Shown piece by piece: positions 38,836 to 51,150 of a stretch of 64,000 nucleotides of DNA. Under the pieces are notes generated by a model, which searched no databases, was not told the DNA's origin, and saw only the letters and a program-made list of their open reading frames with translations. Position numbers and translations under genes: made by a program. Position 1 is the first letter of the stretch. Each line of letters starts with the position of its first letter. The DNA is from Gavia stellata (Eukaryota > Chordata > Aves > Gaviiformes > Gaviidae): NCBI RefSeq assembly GCF_030936135.1, contig NC_082596.1, positions 12,438,155 through 12,502,154 on the forward strand, written 5' to 3'.

Positions 38836-40105
38836 GCCAGGTACCTTGTACTTACGGTGCACAGGCCGGTAAAGTCATCAGCACACCCACCAGTCTTGAC
38901 ACAATGGTACCCATGACAATGACTATCGTTATTGTTAATAGATGAATACCAAAGAAGCTATTTTCTGCCTAGATGCTGACAAATACTAGATTAGAGTGAG
39001 GAAATTCAACATCAGGTAAAGAAGGATACTAAAAGCAATGGACTTCTGCAAGTTCATTCATCATCTGTTATTTGCTCTCAGTGAATCTGCTGGCAAGGAA
39101 GTAATTTTACTAGTTTTTCTCCAGTTTCCAGCCTTTTAAAGAAACTCCAAAATATATTCAATATATTTAATGAAGTTGTAGGTACAATCAAAAGAAAAAA
39201 ATACAAACAGTAGCAGTGAAAGAAAATAAGCAAGTAATGGGGTTCATTGCTGGTTCTCATGCTAAAAAGCCCATCAGTGCATGGAATCTTATAGTGGCAA
39301 TAGTGATGGACAAAGGTGCAGAAGAGAATAGAAGAGCAGTAACTTGCCCTGTTGCCAACCAGGAAAGATTTTACAGATGCCCTCCATTACACCCCTATAG
39401 AAGATGATCTTTTTGCATTAATATATCTTCTGTAGTGCTAATACTTTCTGTATAGTAGAACGACAAAATTGCTGCTAGAAAAAGGGACTGCTGGATATTT
39501 AAGCACATCAAAGAGAGTTCATATTACAAAAGAATCAGAAAGGATGTGAAACCTCACTTCGAAGTACTTATGAAATAAAGCATGCTTAATGAAACTTCTG
39601 CTGAAAATGAGTAAATAGCACATGATTATGCTTTGCTTCTCTATTTTAATATAAACTCTTCAATCTAACGAGTTAACTTCAGTTGAGAAATTATTTCTGT
39701 GACCCTTAGTGTTCTGCCTTACAATTTCTTACAGGACACTTTTGCTCAATTAATTTAGATTTGGACCTTCCCTTCATGATTTTCCACCTTGTTTTCAGAA
39801 TATTAGTTCAAAATAGGACTCAAAGTATGTAATACTAATTACCTACAAAACCAAACAAAACCCCTTTTCATCACCCTCTCCTCCTCCAACCATTACAAAG
39901 TAATAATAATGGAAAAAAAACCAAACAAAAAATTAGTAGAGGCCATCAATGTTTCTCCCAAGGAGTGCCCCAAAGCAAATATGAGTCCTGTTGCAGAGGA
40001 ATAGTTCGGAACTCAGAAGATCTAGCCATTATCACATGTAATCTTTGGGATTTTGCTTTAAAGAAATTAGGAATAGTACTGAATTTCTCACTGTCTGTTC
40101 TGCAT

Positions 40106-40182
40106 CTAGACTGTAATCTATTCTAAGCAGGGGTTATTTCTTATTACATGTATTCATGTAATGTAGCACCCAGTCTGATGGG
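40106..40182 (+). mobile_element. Ancient L2/L3-type LINE 3' tail
   Basis: TAGACTGTAATCTATTCTAA, GCAGGGGTTATTTCTTATTA and TGTAGCACCCAGTCTGATGG follow the order of the old LINE end (GATTGTAAGCTCTTTGGGGCAGGG..TTACTATG..GCACCTAGCACAATGGG). Non-coding fossil. Confidence 0.6.
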
Positions 40183-43096
40183 ATACACATCTTAATTGAG
40201 ACGAAGAGCATTTATTCCTGTGAAAATTATGAATGCATATATAAATATGAATAGTACAGCTATGGGAACAGATTGGTGGGTGGGGACGAACTTGAAAATA
40301 GACGCAATAGAAACAACAAAGCAGTCACTCAAGAAAACCCTCCAAACAATACTGAAGATTTGCCTAATAACTATGCAGACTGCAAAATACAGGTAGGTGG
40401 CCTTAGCTTCTACAAAGTGGAAATACAAATACACCCAGGAACAGTGCTATTGATATTGCTTGCACTATTTCTACAGCACAAACATATGCAGTATTTGCAG
40501 ATTTCACAGTAGAAATCAAGATATTATTTCCCCTTGTTTTTAATTTATAAGTTACATCCAATTTCTTAAAAGTACAATGTTGTTTTTCTCTTTGTAACCC
40601 TCCAACAGTTTTCTTATTGCAGCAAACATCTACACATGTCAGCTAAAGGTTCATTTATTTCTTTGCTGATTTCCTGTAAAACTTGTGACTCAACATGTCA
40701 TCTGAACCTGTTACTCTGTGTACTGAGAGGACATCGAACACTTTTGCAACCGTGCTCCAGCTGCACGCTTTCTACCTCCTTTTCTGTGAGCAATGCAGAA
40801 GCCATCACTGAACTTGGGGGGATCATTACCCTGTCACTAAATTCAGCCCTGCCTGTATGAATGCATGCACACACACCTTGCTAACTGTGCCAGAACTACT
40901 GGTTGTCTTTCTTCACTATAGATGAAAATACTTTTTTCTCTATTCACTATAGAAGAATGCTTTTTTTTCTCTCAATAGTTCTGACGTTAACTACAGGTTT
41001 GAGTAATTCCCCTTCATCACTGTCCTCCAATAATGGTTTTTGAATGAGATCTACTTTTAAAAATGTAGCTATCTTTTCAAATGCAACCCAGAATCATTCA
41101 TGTGTTAATTTTTGAGTATTTACTAGAAATACGTGTAAGACTCTCCTTTTCACATGTTTATGATGAACTCTTTCAGTCTGAATAGTTGGCTATTTAGCAT
41201 CATAGACTTAGGACTAAAATCATTATGCCCTTAAAAAACCCCTTCTCATATGACTTCTTCCTATTGGTCTTTGCATTTCTGTAAAGGTTTGGCTTCTGGG
41301 TTTTCAGAATATTTTTTATTTCCTAATGTAACTACATTGGTTTCTAGAAGCTACTTATAAGGTGTTTTGGTTTTATTTGAGGAGGTATTCAAAATACATA
41401 CTTTAATTTTTGTTTTTAATATTGAATTACTCTAAGCTTCTGCATTTAGAATGAAGAGAGTCCTTCACTTTGCAGGTTTAAACAAAACCTACTTGAATAC
41501 TGTAGAGCATATCTCTATCTGAAATAAGGAGTAAATTGTACTCTCTAATTTGTTTTCTTGGCATGATTCATCACTTTACGGGTCTCTCTTCTGCAACTTC
41601 ATTTCCAGTCTAGATTTCTTCATACAAGAAAGTTTTTTTGTGCCTTTAATAGTTTTTCCTGCCCTCTCTGAACTTTACTTTAACTGCCTTCTCTTTGAAG
41701 ATAAGAACGCTGCAGATGAATAAAGCATTCACGGTGAGGATACATAATTTGTATATAATCTCTCAGCTTTCTCTATTCATTTTTAATATGATCCTTTTCC
41801 TCTTGCTGTACTGTGATGGGCCTGATTTTGGAGACCCGGAAAAGAAAGCACTCATTGTTTTGGGCCCTCCTTGTCCATTTGTTAGTAATAAAACAAGGCA
41901 ACATCTAGCTGGAGAGGTTTGGGCTGAAATTATTTCTGCTTCTAAAGAGCTCGGGAGGAAAAGCCTCCAAACAAGGCTTTATACAAGGAAGCTAGTGTGT
42001 AGCTGGGATCAGTTCTTGGGAAAGTCAGAGCTCTCCTCCACAGAGTTATTCTAAAGAACACAAGCGCAGAACAACAAAGCAATCTGACTGTAACATCTAC
42101 TTGACCTCATGAGCTGCGTCTGTGTTTTGAAGTGTGTTTTATACTGACTTAAGTAAGAAAATCTCTTACAGAAAAAAAACCCTTAATTTCTCCTTCTGAA
42201 ATGCCTTGATTTTCTGTACCAAGTCCTTTGGAAGAGGAGACTGCTGGCTGCCGAGCAGAAGCACCTCATTCCACAGCTTGGGCTTGTGCCAGGCTGTGGG
42301 ACCCGGGCCGACACGTCCCAGCTGTCCTTCGGGCAGACAGAGACTAATCACACGTATGCAGACTTGAAGTTCTCTTTTCTGTAGGCATTACCCCTAAACT
42401 TATCCATGCTAGCTTGAATTAATCTAAGGTAATGCTTACTACAGTTCACACAGTTTTTCTATTCTAGCCTAAGTTAATAATTTTTTTAAAATTTACTTGA
42501 TAAAATAAGTTATTGTGATGGCCTTTTTTCTGAACGGGCCCCTAAGTCACCTCAAATTGGCTCTCCTTCATGACAAAATACGTTACTTATTCCTGTTCTT
42601 TATTTTATCCTCTCCTGGTCCATATTTAATTGCTTTTTGAAATAAAAGGCTTCTCATGTGCCATAGAAAGGGACTTAATTTTTCCAAATCTGATAAAGAC
42701 TCACAACAATTTCAGATTTTGTGCCACGGGTCAGGAGACCAGACTAATTCCGTAGTTCAATAGTACTCTGTTGAAATTATTCTCATGCTTAGAAAATTCA
42801 ACAATGTTAACTTGTTCACCACCTGAACAGAAATACTTTAAAGGCTTTCTGAAAGCTTTACGGGTTCTGGCACTCTAATTCTGAAAATTATGTCTCTGTT
42901 CATTAGGGACAAGTTTTATTTGCACAGCTTTACTCCTGGTGAGAAGGCGTTTTACTAGGGCTCCTTGTGGCCAAAGATACTGTGCAGCAAGTACTCTCCA
43001 GGTGTATGTTCTGCTTTGAGATGTGTGTAGAGACCAACTGACAGGGAAAATAAGGAAAGATACGGTTGAGAACGGATGATTTGGAAAAAAAGCATT

Positions 43097-43300
43097 AGCC
43101 TGTGACAGAAGAGAAGTTGGTTCAATTCTCTGTTCTGACACACTTTCTGAAAGCTCCTGTACAAATCACTTCAACCCAGATCCACAAAGAGAATGATATG
43201 CCTAACTTCCACTGAAACCCCCGAGAGTTAAGTCCCCAAAAATATTTTTGTGGAAGTAAGTCTTGTTCTTCTGGGTCTCCAGTATCCATCCACAAAAAAG
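43097..43300 (+). mobile_element. MIR-type SINE split by a second palindromic insert
   Basis: Left half 43097-43174: GAAGTTGGTTCAATTCTCTG, TTCTGACACACTTTCTG, ACAAATCACTTCAA. Right half about 43261-43300: TTCTTCTGGGTCTCCAGTAT and CCATCCACAAAAAAGG, equal to the CTCTGTGCCTCAGTTTCCTC..TGTAAAATGG block. The interruption falls directly after the CACTTAA-like motif, the same site as in the element at 24980-25282, which has the opposite orientation. Confidence 0.6.
43175..43258. mobile_element. Palindromic insert inside MIR (second copy)
   Basis: An 84-base segment with paired ends TCCACAAA (43181-43188) and TTTGTGGA (43247-43254), perfect complements, and inner paired motifs TAACT (43203-43207) and AGTTA (43226-43230). 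The centre reads TTCCACTGAAACCCCC. Intervening bases pair poorly, as expected of an old element. It resembles in design, not closely in sequence, the segment at 25026-25176. Confidence 0.5.
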
Positions 43301-45119
43301 GTATTACTACAAAACAGCATTTCTTCCGAAGCAGCTCACATATTTCCCATTAGTATCCACAGTATAAAGGAATTTAAAGACAGTACTGACTGTGTGGGAT
43401 ATCACACAAATAGACAGGAGACAAAGAGACCTAGAAAAATACATTTCAGTCCCCAAGCTGTACTTGTCTTTAAAATAAACAGTCCCAGTGTCCCAGCAGT
43501 CACAGTTTCTCTGACACACACTGCTGCACTAGGAAGATTCCAGAATAGCAAAAACCTTAGTGGCTCTACTAGCATGGGAAAAAGATAGATAACCAGCAAG
43601 GGTATAGCAACCTACCCTTCCTTTCAAAAATTAATAGAAAGAGGAAACATTTCTACATTTGAAACAGAATCAAAGATTTTCTGCCAAAATATTGTTGTCA
43701 TTAAGTTTCATGCATTTGATTTATTGCCACTTCCTGCTGTTCCTATTTAAACTCTCCTTTCCAGCAGGCATGTAATCAAAATCATATGAAGTGTTCCAAC
43801 AGCTTGCTTGTCATGGCTATTTATAGTAAATATTTACTGATAGATACTTTAAGAGAAAAATAAAGTCCTACACATGACAATTATTTGGGAAATACTGATC
43901 AAATTCAGTTGGATCACCACTTCAGTACAGGATCTGAGGTTCAAGGCAGAACTAAATTGAGTCACATTTTGCTTATTTTTAGCACCTATTTCATATTGCC
44001 TCACTATCAATCTACAGTGCAGTTGCATCCTAGCATGTCACAGAGATGTGAAGCTGAGAGAGACATTTTTGCTGCATCAAGTTATGTCATTAGATATGAA
44101 AAAAGTTTTCTCTATATGAACTCTCACATTGGTGAGAGTTGTCATTTGCTCATCTTATTTATAATCTGTTCTAACAGACAGTGTAAAATGGTCTTAGGTT
44201 TGATGACAGCAAAAAGTTTTTGAAAAGCCGTACTTAGGAGTTTGGAGAGTTTGGAAATTCCACGTCACACGCACACATGTGCGTTATTCAGAAGTTCAGT
44301 AACATACAATGGAAATTACCATGCATGGTGTTCAACAGTCTGCTCAACAGCTGGAATTTTAAGGCTGCAAGATTGTAAATTAAAGAGCACCCAAGCAATT
44401 TTTCAAAGAAACCCATTAATACAGCAAGCTTGTGCCAGTGCCAAAGCCCCTTATTTCAGGGCTTTTCAGGACTTACGCCTCTCATTTCATGATTAAATTG
44501 TCAACTGAATGTATTTCATGCTAACTGTCTCAGTGCACTGGAATTGTGATCAAGCTGATGATTTAAGAAGACATCACAACAGACTGCCTAAGTGGCAGGC
44601 AGCATGAGTACATACGCCTCCACGGATGAAGCTAACGAAGGTTTCATGTATTAGACACACTAATGTGAGGGTAACGGATACCAGTGGAAAAGCTCATAAG
44701 AAACAGATACACTGCCAGAATCTGCTTCATTAAAAAGAAACGGTGCAACTCTATGGTTAACCTGTTACTCTGGTAACAGTATAAAGAATCCAAAACCAAG
44801 TCATATATGTAAAGGCGTGTGCAAACTGGTGAGCAGCTGTGTTGGTGAATCAACAAATTACAGGCAAGAGAAAAGCCCATCTGTGAGCGCTGATGCACAA
44901 GGTATATGCTGCTATTCTGATACAATTACATGCAAAATAAACCACAGACGGCACAAACTGGGTAGTGAGAAAAAATACATCCTAATAATCCAATACAGAA
45001 GATTTTCTGTGAAAAGGGCATGGTCCTAAGAGATTCTGAGATCTTTAGCTTCGCTTTGTTACTTGTGAACACGTAGCCTGGATAAACAGGGAGACAAAGG
45101 CAGAATAAACCTCCTTGTA

Positions 45120-45345
45120 TCAATGACCTTTACTCAGCAGCAGCACTTTAGTTTTCCCAGGGTTTAAAATAAGGTAGCTTTAACACAGCCAGCTGGCAAT
45201 ATCATCCAAGCATTACTTCACGGGAGATGCTGAACTTTCAGGTTTTTCTGAGTAAAGAGAGACACGTCTGTATTTCACCAGCATACTGATGAGTCTCCTT
45301 TCTAAATTCTGAAGTGGTGGCTCTACAAGGCATCATATTAAACTA
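45120..45345 (-). pseudogene. Reverse-transcriptase fossil of an L2/L3 (CR1-like) LINE
   Basis: Minus-strand conceptual reading shows reverse-transcriptase landmarks in the right order: FNMMP (45342-45328) as in LFNIYMxPL; HQYAGE (45291-45274) at the catalytic HQYADDTQ position, with the Asp pair decayed to Gly-Glu; LDDIASW (45209-45189); and LNPGKTKVLLL (45167-45135). The first two share a frame 17 codons apart. The frame then shifts before LDDIASW (82-base offset), and a stop follows LDDIASWLC. So the copy is dead and non-functional. It probably extends a little further on both sides, where I can no longer recognise it. Confidence 0.75.
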
Positions 45346-46794
45346 CCTGGGAGGCAGAATATGGCCTTAAGGACTGCTGCATTTCAAAACAGTTGATGAT
45401 GACATACAGTTGTCTGCCAGTACCTGTTAAGCCCTTTTTCAGAAGTGCAGTGAAGAGCAAGAAGAATAGCCTCCAACAAATCAGCAATGTCCCTCATTCA
45501 CCAAAGCAACAAACCACAATCAAACGTTCTTTTAGACATTCAGCAGAAATGCGATGATGAGGCAACCTAGATCTGAGAGTGAAGAAATTAATGCACAACC
45601 AACGCACCTAGTACAAAACACAGAGGAAAGCTAAACTTGGCCCAGAACCCTTCCCAATGCCATTGACAAGCAAATTCAAACTATTCGCTACTTGTTTTTT
45701 CCAAATGGATGAAATCTTGGTATTACTGAAGTCAAAAGCAAAACTCTCCATTTAACAGTGCCTGTAATTCATCTGCAGGAAATTAACTGTCAGGCTTTCA
45801 AGCATTTTTCCTCTTGGGTAATACCTGAAACATTCATCAACTGTGCAGCAGGGTCCTAGCATCTCTGTTTAGTTTTCCTCTTGGTAGAAAAAGATTGCAG
45901 CAGCTTCCATGTCACTGCATTTATCTACATTTTGAATAATGGATTAATAATCTTTCTGCTTCCCCTATCAGGATGGCCTTTTTCCAGTCTGAGCTCTTCA
46001 TGTTTCCTCAACTGCAGCTGTTAGTAAGCGAGAAGCTGCTTTGGATCCTTTGAGTATTCTACCACTTTCTGCTTAAGAAACATGATTCTAGGAACAGACA
46101 AGTCAGCTGTCAAGAGATTATTTCACAGATGCACTTGGCATCATGTGAAACCATTTTCAGCTGGCAATAGCTTGAATAAACATGTAATTCCACCACAGAA
46201 AAAAGCAGGCTTAGGAAAAAGCGATGATGAAATCAAGAGTAAGCAACGTGCACTGCTGAACTGTTTTTTGATATTCAGCATGCCCTTCCAGAACTCTATG
46301 CGTATCTCACTTCTGTTTAGCCCACACTCCTTTTACAAGGCACCAAGCACAGAGGCAAAAGGAGACTTAACAGACCAAAGCAGGGAATTACGTAAGGGCA
46401 TCAACAACCTAGGCAAGTGGCACAGCAAAGCATGCAGGTTTAGTGACTTGTTTCACCTATCAAACTCCGTATTTTATAGGGCAATAAAAATATTTCCTTT
46501 ATTACACGTAGTTGGACATTCAGCTTTGCTGTTTATGTCAGGAATATGCTTATGCTCTGATTTCTGTTGTGTTAACAAGTATGAGACTCACAAGTCTAGA
46601 AAGTGTAGAGAACATGGAGTATTTGATGTTGAACAGTCTATTATCTTGCCAACCATAGCCTACACTACAGATCAAGTTTGATTACACACAGGTAATATTT
46701 CTCCAAAGGATGTTTTATGAGCTGAAATATTTTCTGATCACTCTGTGTAGTTGGAAGAGAATAAGCGAGCTTCATTATTTGTTACTTTCCAGCT

Positions 46795-46898
46795 TTATTT
46801 GTATTCAAGCAGCACCCAAACTGTGCAAGGTGTTTTACCTGTAATTTTTACTCATGTTCTCCCAGAAGAGTTCCCAATCAAGGGAAACAGAATAGAAG
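46795..46898 (-). mobile_element. Ancient LINE 3' tail, reverse orientation
   Basis: TTTATTTGTATTCAAGCAGC, CACCCAAACTGTGCAAGGTG and CCCAGAAGAGTTCCCAATCA followed by AGGGAAACAG match the reverse complement of the old amniote LINE tail (TTGTATTGCAGTAGCACC..GTGCTAGGCGCTGTAC..CCAAAGAGCTTACAATCT). It lies 1.4 kb from the reverse-transcriptase fossil at 45120 but on its 5' side, so it is a separate insertion. Confidence 0.45.
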
Positions 46899-47109
46899 AA
46901 AGATCCAGCTTATAGAAAATTCAATTAAGCACTTTTGCTTCAAATAAGAGGCTTATTCACAGTGCTGTAAGAAGAGACTGAAAACGCACGCTATACTGTC
47001 TGGATAACGAGTCCATAGCTAATCCTATATAAATGCACCAAAGCAAATATTCCAGAACTAACAAACAATGTACATTTTCTCTTGCACAACCACATTCCAT
47101 CAAGTATTT

Positions 47110-47180
47110 GCACTGTAAGCTGCTTGGAGCAGGGGCCTGTCATTGTGAATTAGTCCGTAAGAACTATGTACATTAGGGAC
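47110..47180 (+). mobile_element. Ancient L2/L3-type LINE 3' tail
   Basis: CACTGTAAGCTGCTTGGAGC AGGGGCCTGTCATTGTG closely follows the TGTAAGCTCCTTGGGGCAGGGACCTGTC motif; the following ACTATGTACATTAGGG fits the next block. Non-coding. Confidence 0.6.
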
Positions 47181-48663
47181 CGCATTTAAGACTTTTTCTT
47201 CTTTTCAAAGTTCCAAAGAGCAGATTCGATTTTACAGTTCTCCTTTGAATTAGGGGCTAAGGAAAAGAAAGCAAAATCCCATTTTAAATAATGTAACTGA
47301 TTACTTGAGCTTTATTTTGATTTTTTTTTAATTTATTTGTGATTTACATGAATGTAAATAATAGGACAGTAGTTTTTAGTGTTCGGGTTTAATTTTTAAA
47401 CAGGTGTTCACACCAAAAAATGTCCAGTCTTCTCCAGCTAGGTATGTTCAGGACACATCCTGAGCTATATCTTACATTCACAATTCTACACTCATTAAGG
47501 GGTAAAAACACCTCTTAGTTAAAAAGATTTTTTTGAATCAAATACTTGGTTAGGGACTACAGAAACAATAATTACTGGAAGGCCACATTTTGGTGAACTT
47601 TGGGCTATATTTTATTTTCTTAGAAAGAGAAGACAACATAAGTACAAGCTTCCTTAAAACTCAAGAAGGGGAAGTTAAAATCTTCCAGATGCCCAAATTC
47701 ATAACTAACTTGAAAACTGATCTTTGAGAACAAATAATAGAAGTCATTAAAACATCAACAAAATCTTTTATGCCCTTATTGTTCCTCCCGTACTGCTGAC
47801 CAGACTGACTCTTTCAATATGCAACTCTGAAGGAGCCATTCCAAAAGAAAATATTTCTGAAATGCAATTTAAAAAAAGAAAAGAGGAACCAGACTGGGCA
47901 TACATGTTTCAAAAAATCTGACTTTGCATGTAAGTTCTTGAATCAAAATCTGTTGTTGAATATCCTTCACCTGAGTTACTTCCATATCCAGAGCAGAAAA
48001 CCCAACTGAGATGATCAAACTATGATGTGCCTTTGCCCAGGTATTTTCTTCTGAGATTGCTAAGAGGATAAAATAACATGTACCAAATGCAAAGTTATTT
48101 GATGTACAGGTAAATCCATGACTGCTTATCTTGTGAAATCAGCCTCTTGGGTAAACGCGAGTCTCCATACGGATGTAGTTGCAGCACATCAGTCTGTTCT
48201 AATTTATGCAAAGAAGGGGTTCCCAGTCCTGCAGCTTTAACCACACTCCCTTTACACTTTCCAATCCATTCCTTCTCAAGCAATTCCAGCATTCATCTCT
48301 CCTCTGATACCATCTGTTTGCCAGAATTGCAGCATTTAAGTTAAAATTCAAACACAAACACTCTGCAAGGGAGCTGAATACCCTTAATTCCTATGCATAC
48401 ATATAGTTATGAATCGTTTACCTGAAAGGTTTTGGGCCAACACTATCATCAGCAAAAGCATTTTTTAAGAAAGAGCTCAACTTTTAGTGTATTTTGCTAC
48501 ACCTAGAGCTATTGCAAAAGCAAATATTTTGAACAATAGGTGTCTGCACACCTGGGAAGTTGACAGCCAAACCTTAGGCAATTAGCAAGTACGGAATGCA
48601 ACTTTCCTTTAAAAATCTCAAAATACTGGTTTGGGCAATTAATCTTAAACATAATGATCTTTC

Positions 48664-48679
48664 ATATATATATATATAT
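48664..48679 (+). repeat. (AT)8 microsatellite
   Basis: Eight uninterrupted AT units inside AT-rich intronic DNA. Confidence 0.95.
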
Positions 48680-49630
48680 CTGGTTATGCTGTGTAAAGCA
48701 CTTGGGAATTTTTAAATTCTGAAAGTTCCCTCTGTAGTTCAGTACCATTTATAACACAAGTCCTGAAATGCTATTTACTATTGTGGTGCTTTGTGCATCC
48801 ATACCATTTAAAAATATTTTAAAATTAACATTTCTGCCTTCAAGGATTTGCAAGCTAAGGTCCCATTCATTAATGGGCTGTAGATCAATGGTTTTCAGTC
48901 TGTGGTCTTTGAGACTGCAGGGTTTAAGAGAAGCAACCTAATCTTCACGAGACAGGCTTGTTTTCTAAGGGCCAACACCTTCATTGTGTGAAGCCTGCAT
49001 GTGAAATCGGTAACTACTGCATTAACAATAGACAAATCACACTGATATTAGTAGGACCAGGATCTATAGACCAGCCCTCCCACAAACAAGAAGCTGTTTA
49101 TGAGATTCCAAGTGTCCTGGATTTACCCTAATACTCTCTTCGTTATTTAGTCCATACTATCTACTGGATTTACCAGCTCATCAGGCTGTCTTTGAGGATG
49201 GGTCTAGACTTCTGCTTGTCAAAGAATTTCACTACCTTCTCTTTTTCTGCTTCCAAAAATGGGAAAAGATCTCTGTTCTTACAGCTATCAGTCACTACTG
49301 TGAATTTGCCTTAAACCTACATGGGCATCTCTTTTCAGTTTGGCTTCAGTTAGAAAAGTGGAAAATCATTTTTCTAGTAAACCCTGTTAATCTCATTATC
49401 TTTCTCATTCAGCACAAACAAAACCCGTGATAGCAATTCAGTCCACAAATTCAGAAGCTATGAATTGCTATATGATAAGATTTCTGTTTACAGTACTTTC
49501 AGATAAACAAGCCATTTGTTACAGATGAAACCTGTTTTATCTATCTTTCTGGCCTCACCAGACCTGGTGCCCAAGAAGTACATAATTTCTGCCACTTAGA
49601 ATATATTCTGTTGAGGTATGAGGGCATCAT

Positions 49631-49797
49631 GCAGAATTCTCCACCATCATCTCTGGAGGTGTTCAAGGAACGTGTGGACGTGACACTGCGGGACGTGGTT
49701 TAGTGGGCATGGTGTTGGGTTGATGGTTGGACTTGATGATCTTACAGGTCTTTTCCAACCTTAATGATTCTGTGATTCTGAGATCCTGTGTGATTCT
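49631..49797 (+). mobile_element. CR1 LINE 3' end
   Basis: Truncated CR1 tail: CATCTCTGGAGGTGTTCAAG, GAACGTGTGGACGTGACACT, GTGTTGGGTTGATGGTTGGA, CTTGATGATCTTACAGGTCT, TTTCCAACCTTAATGATTCT and terminal repeats GATTCTGTGATTCTGAGATC. It belongs to the CR1 group whose 3' end reads GGACTTGATGATCTTAAAGG, a different subfamily from the copy at 23229. Confidence 0.93.
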
Positions 49798-51027
49798 CCA
49801 ATATTTCTGCTGTCCTGCCAATACTGTTGGTGCTAATATCTGGATGGAATAGTTGCAGAGATGAACAAATTGTCTGAGATGGGACTAAATATAACATTCT
49901 TTACTCTTAAAATATGGATAAACTCTGACCTGTAATCTTTCCAAAGTTTGCTGCTAGACTCTTGCAAGTGCTACAAGAGGATCAACTCTAGAACACGCCA
50001 TCACAGAGGATAACTGTATTCTGTATCAGCCCCAAGACTTTGCCTCTCCTGTGGATACTATGGGCTTTCTGCCACTTTTCTGCTGTTTCTGTGAAGAAGC
50101 AGCTAAAACACTCTATTGTATATAGTGCAATAATATAGCAGCAATTTAATCAAAGACGATTAATCACTAAAGAAAGATCTATACATTTCCTTCATGTCCC
50201 AATGTAAAGCCATCTGACAAAGCTAGTATCAAACAAGTTAAATTAATGATACTTTGTTCTCAAACATATACACAAACAGATCACATTCAGCAGTTTTATT
50301 AGAAATAGCAGTGTTAGTAATACTGCAATACAGGGCTTATAATTTTGCTAAATGGTACCCATTTGGACTGAAACTGACTGACTGAATTTCAGTCAAAGAT
50401 GTGTATCCAGAGCACCAAAATCACAAAGCTAAGGAAAATTATGCAGTTTTATCTCCGTAGTTCTGACAATTTGTTCTTTGGACAGCTCCAACGTCACTTT
50501 GTGCTGAAGCAGGGACCTGAAGTTAAGCTCAAGTCATCTCTGTGTTGGGAATAAATTTTTGTCTTTCCTGTAAGAATGTGTCCATTTTACCCAATAAAAA
50601 CTTTCTGAAAAGCTGAAATCTGCATTCTCTTCTGGGCTTAGTAATACTGAGATTTCATCTACACTGGGCATGAGTCCAGAAAGAAGAAAGGAAGATGATC
50701 ATTCCCCTGCCTAAACTAAGTGGAGAAGAAAGAGGCTTTCTGATCAAAATGGGGCAAGACACAAGCCTTGGGGAGGAAAGAGGAAGATTGGGAAAAGCAG
50801 CCTGAGGAGGATGGAGCAAATAGAGGACTGGTAAGGAAAGGAAAAGGGAAGTTAGGAAGGGAGTTTCCTTATTCCAAATTTAGAAAAGGAGTGATTCGAG
50901 ATGACCTATGAAACCTGACGTAAGACTGCTTTGCATAAATGCTGAAGTCAGTGGGAACTGCGTGCCATGTAACAACAACTCTGATAAACCAAGTCCTAGG
51001 CTTCTCAAAAGCTACTAAAAACATTTA

Positions 51028-51150
51028 CGTTAATCTCTCTGAATTTCAGTTTTCCATCTGTCAAGTGGGAATAATAATAATCCTCTCATATGGGTAATGT
51101 AAAAACAAATTCATTAATGCTTGCAGATACTGTCGTAATGAGTATCATTA
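51028..51150 (+). mobile_element. MIR-type SINE, 3' half
   Basis: GTTAATCTCTCTGAATTTCA, GTTTTCCATCTGTCAAGTGG, GAATAATAATAATCCTCTCA and a TTAATGCTTGCAGATA tail are the 3' half of a MIR. The expected 5' half is missing; instead the 50940-51027 stretch carries CTGAAGTCAGTGGGAACTG, a motif of the palindromic family discussed elsewhere. Confidence 0.7.

Noticed and set aside
39320..39400. Possible reverse MIR (CAGTAACTTGCCCTGTTGCC)
   Set aside because: Only one short block resembles MIR and the neighbouring blocks do not follow in order.
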